A DNA stretch of 64,000 bases from JADGNZ01 sp963715895 (GTDB lineage Bacteria; Acidobacteriota; Thermoanaerobaculia; Gp7-AA8): assembly GCA_963715895.1 (NCBI GenBank), contig OY970284.1:3224001-3288000 (forward strand), read 5' to 3'. Position numbers and translations under genes: made by a program. Below the pieces are notes generated by a model. It was not told the origin of the DNA and did no database searches. It saw only the letters and a program-made list of their open reading frames with translations. Shown here piece by piece: positions 25,324 through 34,300 of the stretch. Each line of letters begins with the position of its first letter. The first letter of the stretch is position 1.

Positions 25324-27861
25324 GTGACTGCATTCAACGCACGCCTTCCCAGCCGCCGCACCGTTTTTCAGGCGATCTCCATCTCTGTGGCGGTCATCCT
25401 TGTAGCGACGGCGCTCCTGGCGCTCTACGTCTACAAACAGTCGGTCGGCAAGTTCGAGATCCGGCGCCTCTCGCTGCCGACGCGCATCTTCACCGACTTC
25501 ACGCCGCTTCACGGCGGTGTCGTCCTCGGTCCTGACGATCTCGTCGAGAAGCTCAATCGGCTCGGCTATCGTCAGGTCGCCGCTCTCGCGCAGAGCGGCG
25601 ATTACGTTCCCGGCCGCGGTCAGATCGATCTCTACACGCGGGCCTTCACCCACCCGAGCGGGCAATATCCGGCCCAGCCGGTGCGCGTAGTCTTCCAGAA
25701 CGGCGGCATCGCCTCGGTTGTCTCCCTGCGTCAGGCCGCGCCGATCGACAACGCCGCGCTCGAGCCCGAGCTGCTCGCCTCGATCCTCAGCGATCAGCTC
25801 GAGAACCGGCGTCCCGTCACGCTCGATCAGGTGCCGCAGGTGCTGCAGGACGCGGTGGTCGCCACCGAGGACGTGCGCTTCTGGCACCACCCCGGCGTCG
25901 ATCCGATCGGACTCATGCGCGCGCTCTTCCGGAACGTTCGCGCCGGTGGCGTCACCGAGGGCGGCTCCACGCTGACGCAACAGCTCGTGAAGAACTACTA
26001 CCTCACCAACGAGCGGACCTTCAAACGAAAAGCGACCGAAGCCTTCATGGCGGTGATCCTCGACGCCAAGTTCTCCAAGCGCGAGATCCTCGAGGCCTAC
26101 CTGAACGACATCTACCTCGGGCGGAACCGTTCCATCTCCATCCTCGGGGTCGGCGAGGCCGCCCGTTTCTATTTTGGCAAGCCTGTATCCGAGCTCAACC
26201 TCGCCGAGGCCGCTCTGCTGGCCGGCATGATACGCAGCCCGAACAACTACTCCCCCTTCACCCGTCCCGACCTCGCGCTCCAGCGCCGGAGCACGGTCCT
26301 CGGACTTATGCTCAATCAGAAGAAGATAACGCAACAGGAGTACGACGCGGCCATGGCCGCGAAGCTGCCTCCACAGCCGTTCCGCCAGCGCAGCGGTCTG
26401 GCGTCGATTCCCTACTACGTCGACCGCGTGCTTCAGGAGATGTCCAGCGACTACGGCATCAAAGACGTCAAGGGACGCGGCCTGCAGATCTATACCGCCA
26501 TCGACCTCAACGCCCAGGACACCGCCTCGCGGACGATCGAAGCGGGGCTGTCCGCGCTGGAGAAGGGGAGCCGCCGGCTGCGGCGTCCCGGTCAGCCGTT
26601 GCAGGGGGCGATCATCAACGTCGACGTCCCGACCGGCGAGATCCGCGCGCTGATCGGCGGGCGTAACTACGACATCAATCAGTTCAACCGCGCCCTCAAT
26701 GCCAGGCGGCAGATCGGCTCCCTCGTCAAGCCGTTCGTCTACGCCACCGCATTCGAGCCCAGTCTCTCCAATCAGAACATCACCCCGGCCACGCTGGTCA
26801 GCGACACGCGCTTCATCCTCAAGCGACGGTTCTCCGAGGACTGGTCGCCGCGGAACTACGAAGACGTCTATCACCAGACCGTCACCGTGGCCGAGGCGCT
26901 CGAGCAGTCGCTCAACTCGGCCTCGGTGCGCATCGGTCTGGCTTGCGGTCTCGATCCGATCGCCCGCACCGCGCACACCCTCGGTGTCGTCTCCGACATC
27001 GACTCGAAGAATCCGGCCATGCTCCTCGGCGCGGTCGATCTTTCACCGATCGAGATGGCCGATGCCTACGCCACCGTCGCCCGCGTCGGCTCGCGCGTGC
27101 CGCTCCATGCCGTCAAGTTCGTTACCGATGACCGCAACCGCATCCTCTCTGCCGGCGACGAGATCAAACCGGTGCAGGTCTTTCCTGCGCGCGACATGTA
27201 CATCCTCCTCACCGTGATGAAGGGCGTGGTCGACCGCGGAACGGCCGGCGGCGCGCGGGCCATGGGCTTCCGGTTGACCGCCGCCGGCAAGACCGGTACC
27301 ACGAACGACAAGCGCGATGCCTGGTTCATCGGATTCACTCCGAAGGCGCTGACGCTGACGTGGATCGGGTTCGACGACAACGCCCCGACCGGACTCTCCG
27401 GCGGGACCGGCGCCGTACCGATCTGGACGCGCTACATGCAGGCCGTCACCGCAGGCCAGCCGAACGTCGACTTCGCGTCGCCGGATGGCATCGTCACGGC
27501 CCAGATCGACGAGACCAGCGGGGGGCTCGGTGTGCCGGCCTGCCCGCCGAACGTCGTCGTTACCGAGGCCTTCAAGGCCGGGACGCAGCCGATGAATCCC
27601 TGTCCGCTGCACAGCCCGCAGGCGCCTCCGGAGCCGGCGCTCGATCAGTTCGGCAATCCGATCGCCCTCGACACGGCCGGCATGCCTGTCGCCCCCGAGT
27701 CGGTGACCGGCACACAGGGGCTCCCCCCGATCACTCCTGAACCCGCCCCGCCCACGCTGACCGGCGGCTTCTCCAGGACCGATACCGGGACTCCGCCGCC
27801 GGCCACGACGACGACCGCACCTCCGCCGCCCACCACGACCACTTCTCCGCCGCCGGGGTAA
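25324..27861 (+). CDS. Class A penicillin-binding protein (PBP1b-like)
   Basis: This 845-aa bifunctional murein synthase has an N-terminal transmembrane anchor (AISISVAVILVATALLALYVY). A UB2H-like region follows. The GT51 glycosyltransferase carries EDVRFWHHPGVDP and GGSTLTQQLVKNYYL. The transpeptidase has its nucleophile in GSLVKP (about residue 467), SLNSAS, and KTGTTND (about residue 657). The C terminus is a Pro/Thr-rich disordered tail of about 90 residues. It polymerises and cross-links peptidoglycan outside the membrane. It starts at GTG, 4 bases after the YfiH gene. Confidence 0.92.
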   Translation: MTAFNARLPSRRTVFQAISISVAVILVATALLALYVYKQSVGKFEIRRLSLPTRIFTDFTPLHGGVVLGPDDLVEKLNRLGYRQVAALAQSGDYVPGRGQIDLYTRAFTHPSGQYPAQPVRVVFQNGGIASVVSLRQAAPIDNAALEPELLASILSDQLENRRPVTLDQVPQVLQDAVVATEDVRFWHHPGVDPIGLMRALFRNVRAGGVTEGGSTLTQQLVKNYYLTNERTFKRKATEAFMAVILDAKFSKREILEAYLNDIYLGRNRSISILGVGEAARFYFGKPVSELNLAEAALLAGMIRSPNNYSPFTRPDLALQRRSTVLGLMLNQKKITQQEYDAAMAAKLPPQPFRQRSGLASIPYYVDRVLQEMSSDYGIKDVKGRGLQIYTAIDLNAQDTASRTIEAGLSALEKGSRRLRRPGQPLQGAIINVDVPTGEIRALIGGRNYDINQFNRALNARRQIGSLVKPFVYATAFEPSLSNQNITPATLVSDTRFILKRRFSEDWSPRNYEDVYHQTVTVAEALEQSLNSASVRIGLACGLDPIARTAHTLGVVSDIDSKNPAMLLGAVDLSPIEMADAYATVARVGSRVPLHAVKFVTDDRNRILSAGDEIKPVQVFPARDMYILLTVMKGVVDRGTAGGARAMGFRLTAAGKTGTTNDKRDAWFIGFTPKALTLTWIGFDDNAPTGLSGGTGAVPIWTRYMQAVTAGQPNVDFASPDGIVTAQIDETSGGLGVPACPPNVVVTEAFKAGTQPMNPCPLHSPQAPPEPALDQFGNPIALDTAGMPVAPESVTGTQGLPPITPEPAPPTLTGGFSRTDTGTPPPATTTTAPPPPTTTTSPPPG

Positions 27862-28264
27862 GGGCGCGCACGCGCGACGTGCGCTTAGAATCGTGACCCA
27901 ATGACACCGCGGCGCGCATGGATCGCGCATCGGCAAGTCGATTCGCCTCTACCACCTCGATTAGAGGCGCCGCGCGAAGCAAAAGAGACCCAAAAGCCAC
28001 CTAAAAGTGCCCTTTCGTCACTTTTTTTGCATCGGAGGGTAGGGACTGCCGCCTTTCCGTCACTCCTCTGGTAGGAGATGTTGATTGGTGATGGGTAACC
28101 CTGCCGCAAACCGTGCTGTTGAGGGTGTCCGGAGCGTTGGATGGAAACCGGTCGCCGGCACGGCATCGGGCGGGAATCGCCGTGGCCGTGGGGCTGCGGC
28201 GTGGCCGCAGGTAGTTTATTTTTCTGGAAGATCCGCAGCACGTGCGTACTTGTGGTGGGCGAAT
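27862..28264. other. Gap between PBP gene and ECF sigma gene
   Basis: About 400 bases without a convincing gene. The reading frame of the sigma factor stays open back to a GTG at 28085, but the encoded sequence (Gly/Arg/Ala-rich) does not look like part of the protein. A motif, CGTCACT-N5-GGTAGG, occurs at 28058-28075 and recurs upstream of the small secreted protein at 30243. Confidence 0.5.
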
Positions 28265-28305
28265 GTGACGCCGAATGTGACGCCGAATGTGACGCCGAAT
28301 GTGAC
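28261..28305 (+). repeat. 12-bp tandem repeat across the sigma factor start
   Basis: There are three full and one partial copies of gaatgtgacgcc. Each copy contains an in-frame GTG, so the repeat offers four equivalent start codons spaced 12 bases apart (28265, 28277, 28289, 28301) and would encode V-T-P-N repeats if translated. Confidence 0.85.
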
Positions 28306-28822
28306 AGACGACCAGTCCGAGGTTCCGACCGCACATCCCCTCGAAGTGCTCTATCGGGAGCACGAGGGATTGCTCCGCTCGATCGCGCAGCACCGGTACC
28401 GCATCCCTTCCTGTGATGCCGAGGCGCTCGTCCACGACATCTTCGCCTCCTTCCTCGAGCGGCAGCCCGAGGCCTACGACATGAAGGCCTTCCTCATCGG
28501 CTCGATCAACAACGCCTGCAAGCACTACTGGCGGAAGCGCCAGAACGAAGAGCCGCTGCTGGCTCACCATGAGCTGACGCCCAACGATGACGAAGCGGCC
28601 AAGCTGGAGCGCTGGGCGCTCCGCCTCAGCCTCGGCGCCACCCTGGCCCGGCTCGGCGGCAAGTGCAGCGAGACCCTGCGCCGCTATTACCTTCGTGACG
28701 AGAGCGCCGAATCGATCGCCCAGGAGCTTGACACGTCTCCTGCATACGTTTGGCAACTGTTGTCGTCGTGCCGAAAGCGCGCACGGCAGATCTACACCGC
28801 AATCACCAGATCAGGATCATGA
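28265..28822 (+). CDS. ECF-type RNA polymerase sigma factor
   Basis: This sigma-70 family protein of about 185 aa has region 2 (PLEVLYREHEGLLRSIAQHR, DAEALVHDIFASFLER, FLIGSINNACKHYWRKR) and region 4 (CSETLRRYYLRDESAESIAQEL then the HTH ending SSCRKRARQIY). It would direct transcription of a small regulon. The exact start is uncertain because four in-frame GTG codons lie in a tandem repeat; any gives a normal ECF length. Its stop overlaps the ATG of the zinc-finger/TPR gene, which is probably its regulator. Confidence 0.85.
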   Translation: MTPNVTPNVTPNVTDDQSEVPTAHPLEVLYREHEGLLRSIAQHRYRIPSCDAEALVHDIFASFLERQPEAYDMKAFLIGSINNACKHYWRKRQNEEPLLAHHELTPNDDEAAKLERWALRLSLGATLARLGGKCSETLRRYYLRDESAESIAQELDTSPAYVWQLLSSCRKRARQIYTAITRSGS

Positions 28823-30156
28823 GCCACTATACCGAAGACGAACTATCCGCCTACGCATTGCGTCCCGAGGCAACCGACGACCGGCAATCGGTCGAGCAGC
28901 ATGTATCCGGCTGCGGCGACTGCCGGGACGCCCTCGACATCATTGAGGCATTCGACAACGCCCTGCACGACCCCTTGCCGTGGCAAGTGGCCGAGTCGAT
29001 GCCGGCCCGCCGCAACGCGCCCCCCGCGCTTCTCGACCAGGCCCGGGCCATCGCCTCCGCCGACGCCCACGCCCGCGATCTGGTGATGCCGCTCGTCGAC
29101 TCCGCCATCCGTTTCCGCCAGGCGCGCATCGACGACGACCCGCGCTTCTTCACCCTGGCCGTCATCCGGCTGCTCTGCAAAGTCGCCAACGGCATGCACG
29201 AGCGCCAGCCACAGTTCGGCCTCGTCCTCGCCGACACGGCCCTCAGCATCGCCAGGAAACTCCCGGAACCGTTGAAGGCGAGATCGGCCTGGTACGCCGG
29301 AACGGCCTGGAAAGAGCGCGCCAACGCCCTTCGTTATCTCGGCCGCTTCAAGGAGGCCGAGGAGGCGCTCGACCGCGCCGAGGAAGCGTTCGAGGGGGAT
29401 GACCACGTCGAGCCGTTCGATCTGGCCATCGTCGCGTACGTCCGGGCCACGGTCTATAGCAGGATGGAGCGTTTCGATGACGCGATCGTCTGCGCGCGTT
29501 CCGCTGCTGCCACCTTCCATGTCTATGGGGATACGCGCAGATACCTCTCCGCTCTGCTGGCGGAGGCTGTCGGCTATTACAATGCCGATCGCGACAGGGA
29601 AGCAGTAGTGATCCTGGAGCGCGTGGCAACGTCCGCGCGCGCCGCGCACGAGCCCGAAACGCTCGCTCGTGCTCTGGCCAACGCGGCAAACTCCTACACC
29701 CGTCTTCACGAATACACGAAGGCGGCCGCCTACTACACCGACGCCATCGCGGTCATCGACGATCTCGACATGCCGACCGAGAGTGCCCGTCTGCACTGGG
29801 CCAGGGCCGCACTGCTGCTCGATCGGGGAGATTTCGACGAGGGTCTGGCCGGTCTGGAGCGCTCTCGCGTCCAGCTCAGCCAGCTCGGAATGGCAAACGA
29901 CTCCGCACTGGCCACGCTCGACCTGGTGGCCGGGCTGCTGGCCGCCGATCAACCCGAGCGCGTCGCCGGCCTCTGCCGTGGCATTACCTTGACATTCTCG
30001 TCGGAGGGAATGACCCGGAGTGCCAAAAAAGCGCTGGCCTATCTCGCGGAAGCTGTTGCCGGTGGAGAGGTTACGCCCGAAGAAGTCCGCCACGTCCGCG
30101 GATTTCTGGAGCGTCTCCCCGACCGCCCGCACGAAGAATTTCAGCAGATCCAATAA
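28819..30156 (+). CDS. Zinc-finger anti-sigma-like protein with TPR repeats
   Basis: This 445-aa protein has an N-terminal zinc-binding anti-sigma-like motif, H-x3-C-x2-C (EQHVSGCGDCRD, residues ~27-38). About 300 residues of TPR-like helical hairpins follow (LGRFKEAEEALDRAEEAF, LHEYTKAAAYYTDAIAVID). No transmembrane segment is apparent, so it is likely cytoplasmic. The ATGA overlap with the sigma gene supports sequestration of the sigma factor through the zinc finger, with the TPR part sensing a partner. That is inference from the known zinc-finger anti-sigma arrangement. Confidence 0.75.
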   Translation: MSHYTEDELSAYALRPEATDDRQSVEQHVSGCGDCRDALDIIEAFDNALHDPLPWQVAESMPARRNAPPALLDQARAIASADAHARDLVMPLVDSAIRFRQARIDDDPRFFTLAVIRLLCKVANGMHERQPQFGLVLADTALSIARKLPEPLKARSAWYAGTAWKERANALRYLGRFKEAEEALDRAEEAFEGDDHVEPFDLAIVAYVRATVYSRMERFDDAIVCARSAAATFHVYGDTRRYLSALLAEAVGYYNADRDREAVVILERVATSARAAHEPETLARALANAANSYTRLHEYTKAAAYYTDAIAVIDDLDMPTESARLHWARAALLLDRGDFDEGLAGLERSRVQLSQLGMANDSALATLDLVAGLLAADQPERVAGLCRGITLTFSSEGMTRSAKKALAYLAEAVAGGEVTPEEVRHVRGFLERLPDRPHEEFQQIQ

Positions 30157-30242
30157 AAAACACTCAGGATTCCGCTGCTGGCGTCACTTCATGGGTAGGG
30201 CGCCCTTCTTGATCCGGTTAAGAACCGAAAAGGGGAGGGTTT

Positions 30243-30452
30243 ATGCGGAATCACGTTCGGAAGTCTGTTTTGGGTGTTTTATTGGTCGCGGTCCTGTCGA
30301 CGACGGTCCCGGCGATGGCAGCGCCACATGGTGGCAGCGTGTCTCACGACCTCTTTTCCCGCATCAGACAAATCATTGCCCACGTTCTCGATGTTGTCGT
30401 CCCCACCGATCCTCCGCCGCCTGAATGCAAGGGCAGCACTCCGCCGGGGTGA
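30243..30452 (+). CDS. Small secreted protein, 69 aa
   Basis: A signal peptide (VLGVLLVAVLSTTVPAMA) precedes a 42-residue mature part ending PTDPPPPECKGSTPPG with a single cysteine. A good ribosome site (GGGGAGGG) precedes the ATG. I recognise no family. It follows the sigma/TPR operon and has the same CGTCACT-N5-GGTAGG motif upstream, so it may be a target of that sigma factor. Confidence 0.6.
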   Translation: MRNHVRKSVLGVLLVAVLSTTVPAMAAPHGGSVSHDLFSRIRQIIAHVLDVVVPTDPPPPECKGSTPPG

Positions 30453-30614
30453 TCGGGCGGTAACGAAGACGTCCGGGCGGTTGCCCCTCTTTCAGAATTC
30501 GCGGCAATTGAATCAGCGCGTTGTCCAATCGAGCGATGCGATCGGCTCGATGTTTCCCAACGGTCTGGTGAATCGGGAGCTTTGTCCGTGGTCGGCTAAG
30601 ATGCGCTCCCGCGC

Positions 30615-31165
30615 ATGAAGCCGAAAGCAGAGCACCTCGATCGAATTCAGGCTGCCGCGACGATCGCCATCGCCGCGACCGCGTGTAAAACTGACGATTC
30701 GGCAGCGGATCCAGCCGCTGCCGCGTCTCCGTTTGATGCCATCTGCGATATGTATGCGCCCCTCATGCGCCGGATCGCCGTCGCGAAATTCGGCATTTCC
30801 GCTGCGATTGGGGGCTAGCGTTAGTCGCCCGGGATCTTGGACATCATCGGGAAGCCATTGCGCAGCTCCTGGCCGTGAGCGAGGTCTTCGAAGAGCAAAT
30901 GGTCGTCGCGGATGGCGCCGTGGCGATGGTCGAAGCTTTCGAGATCATGCTCGCCCTCGGCGAGGCGGACGACATCGAGCGCCTGGCTACCGGTTTAGTC
31001 GAGACGCTGACCGAGGCCGCTCGGACGGAGAGCGCGCTCACAGCGCTCGCCTACATCAAGGAAGCTGCCGCTAGAAAATCGATCACCCCCGAGATCCTGC
31101 GCGCGGCGCGCACCTTCCTCCGGCGTGTCGAGCATCATCGCGACCTCGTTTTCGTCCCCCCTTTC
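30615..31165 (+). pseudogene. Decayed ECF sigma / TPR locus
   Basis: The first part (to ~30818) encodes FDAICDMYAPLMRRIAVAKF, which matches the N terminus of an ECF sigma factor, and then stops. In a different frame, from about 30785, it continues as RDLGHHREAIAQLL and ALAYIKEAAARKSITPEILRAARTFLRR. That aligns with the C-terminal end of the intact TPR protein at 28819-30156 (ALAYLAEAVAGGEVTPEEVRHVRGFLER). The middle of both genes is missing, so this looks like a second sigma/TPR pair fused by a large deletion. Confidence 0.65.
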
Positions 31166-31330
31166 TTGAGGCGCTGGTGTAACGACGGTTCCCTCCGCGG
31201 CACTCCTCCAGCGGTATCCCGATTCAGAGAGGGTCGTGGCCACAAAGCCTTGTCCGTTGCGCGTTTCGCCCGGCCGTAACGTTTCGCTAAGAGACTCGTC
31301 ACAGTCATGTTCCCCGTAAGGAGAGAGTCC

Positions 31331-34300
31331 ATGTTTTCCATCCGGCGCATCGTCACGGTCTGCTGCATGACGTTTCTTTCCCTCTGCGCAACGTCGCTTT
31401 CAGCGGCAACAGCTACCGAGATCATTCCATCGTCCGCGCCGCATGGTGGGCGCGCGCTGATCGTCGGAACAGGCCTCGATGCCGGCAGTGCCGGCGTGGT
31501 CTTCTCCACGTCGGGCGGCACGGTCGCCGCGTCCATCGTTAGCCATACCGCCTCGTCTCTGGAAGTCATCGTTCCCCTCTCCGCAACCACTGGAAACGTG
31601 CAGATCACCGTCGGCGGGGCTCCGCTGGCAACCTTCTCGTTCACGCTAGCCCCCGACCCCTCCTGGTTGAGGGTGAACACGCTCGCGGCGTCGGACAAGG
31701 GCCACGACGTGCTCAAGCAGCCGTCCGGCGTCACCGTCTCGTCCGCCGGCATGGTCTACGTCGCGGACACGATGCATCACCAGATCGTGGCCATTCAGCC
31801 GAACGGTCAGACAGCAGTGATCGCGGGGAGCGGCAAGCCAGGGTTGACCGACGGCGCCGCGGCGCAGGCAAAGTTCAAAGAGCCCGGTGCTGTCGCGTTC
31901 GATCCGGTTCGGCAGTGCCTTTACGTCGCCGATACCGCAAACAACGTGATTCGCAGGCTCACCTCGGACGGCACCGTCAGCACCTTCGCCGGCTCCGGCC
32001 GCGCCGAGTCGCGCGACGGCACCGGAACGCAGGCGGGATTCAAGTCTCCCGCGGGGCTTGCTCTCGATGCGGCTGGCAATCTGTATGTCTCCGACAGCGG
32101 CAATGATCAGATCCGGATGGTTACCCCGGCCGGCGTCGTCACCACGATCGCCGGCGGCGCCCACGGCGGCTTCGCCGACGGAACCGCCTTGCAGGCGCTC
32201 CTCAAGACCCCCGCTGGCGTGGCGGTGACGGCATCGGGTGCCGTCATCATCGCTGACAGTGGCAACAACCGCATCCGGCAACTCGCCGCCGGCGTCGTCA
32301 CGACGCTCGCGGGCACAGGCCACAACGGTTTCGTGAACGGCGCTGTTGCAGTTGCCGAGTTCAGCAATCCATCAGCCGTGACAGTCGATGACGCTGGCAA
32401 CATCTACGTAGCCGATACGGGCAACAGCGCCATTCGCAAGATCGCCGCCGGGCTTGTCTCGACTCTGGCGGGCAGCAGCAAAGCCGGCTACGTGGACGGC
32501 GCGTTGTCCACCGCCCAATTCAACCAGCCGGCCGGCCTTGCCTTCGCCGGGGCGCTCTTCGTGGCTGACGCGAAGAACGACGCGATTCGCCAGATCCTGC
32601 CGCAGCTCACGGCCACGGATCGCTATCCGCGCAGCGGCGATCCCGCGGGCGGTACATCCGTCCGAATCTTCGGAAGCGGCTTCATCGCCGGCGCGACTCA
32701 AGTGATGTTTGGCAGCAACACGGCGGCCGCGGTGACCTTCATCTCGTCGACCGAGCTTCTGGCGACGACGCCTCCCGGAGCGATCGGCAGCGTCGATGTG
32801 ACGGTGACGACCCCCGCCGGCTCGGTCACCCTTGCCGGCGGTTACCGCTACGAGCCTCCCTTCGTTTCGCTCGCGATCGCGCCGGCCGGTGCCACTCTCG
32901 ATCCCGCGCAGGAGCAGCAGTTCGCCGCGCTCGGCGTCGCCTCCGACAGCACCACCACCGACGTGACCGCACAAGTGTCGTGGAGCAGCAGTGTCCCCGC
33001 CATCGCCACGATATCGGCGGGTGGGCTGGCGCACGCGCTGAGCCCGGGATCGACGACGATCACCGCCACGCTCGGCAATCTCTCGAACGCGGTGACGCTC
33101 ACGGTCCGCAACCCCGAGCCGCTGCCACCCGATCCGGCCACGGTTGCGCCGCGGCTCGATCGCACCATCGTCGCCCCGCTGGCCGACGAGATCCGTTTCC
33201 TCTACAGCGGGGCGAACGCCATTCAGACCGGTGTCGCGGCGAACGCGATCAGCGACGATCGCGCCGCCGTTGTGCGCGGCCGGCTGATTACGCTGGCCGG
33301 CCAGCCCTTCGGCGGCGTCAGGGTGACGGCGGTCAACCATCCGGAATTCGGCCAGACGCTCACACGCGCCGACGGCCGTTTCGACTTCGTCATCAACGGC
33401 GGCGGAGCGCTGACGCTTCAGTTCTCGCGAAGCGGCTATATCACCGTGCAACGGCTCGTGGCCACGAGCTGGGGAGACCGGCCGACGCTCAGCGACGTGG
33501 CGCTTGTCGCCTACGATGCGCAGGTCACCGCCATCAGCTTCGGTTCGACGACGAACCTGGTTGCCCGAGGGGGCGCGGTCACCGATCAGGACGGCAGCCG
33601 CCGCGCAACGGTCATCATTCCGGCCGGCACGACCGCGCAACTGGTCATGCCCGATGGCTCGCTGCAGCCGGCTCCGGCGCTGCACCTCCGCGCCACCGAA
33701 CTGACCGTCGGCCCGAACGGGCCGAAGGCGATGCCGGCTCCGCTCCCGCCGTCCGTCGCCTACACGTACTGCGTCGACCTCGCTGCCGACGAAGCGATCA
33801 ACGCCGGCGCATCGTCCGTCGTCTTCTCCAGGCCCGTCCCGTTCTATGTCGACAATTTCGCCTCCTTGCCGGTAGGCACCGCCGTGCCGTCGGGGTCGTA
33901 CGATCCGGCCAACGCGAAGTGGGTGGCCTCCGACAACGGCATCGTGTTGAAGATCGTCTCGATCACCAGTGGCGCGGCTGACCTCGACCTCAACGGCGAC
34001 GGAGTCGCGGACGACGCCAGCACCATCGGCGTCGATGCCGCGGAGCGCCAGACGCTGGCCACTCTGTACGCGGCCGGCAAGACCCTCTGGCGCATTCCCC
34101 TGCGGCACTTTACGGCCTGGGACTTCAACTTCTCCTTCCTCCTACCCGCCGATGCCACCTCGCCTGGCCAGCAGCAGCCGGACTGGATACCGGCCCCTTC
34201 GCAGAACGATTCCTGCGGCGAACAGAACGGCCACTCCATCGTCAACTGCTTTACATCCACGCTCCGCGAGTCGATTCCGATCGTCGGCACACCGTTCGCG

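Noticed and set aside
24586..26976. 796-codon open frame antisense to YfiH and the PBP
   Set aside because: It spans two well-supported genes on the other strand and lacks any protein-like motif.
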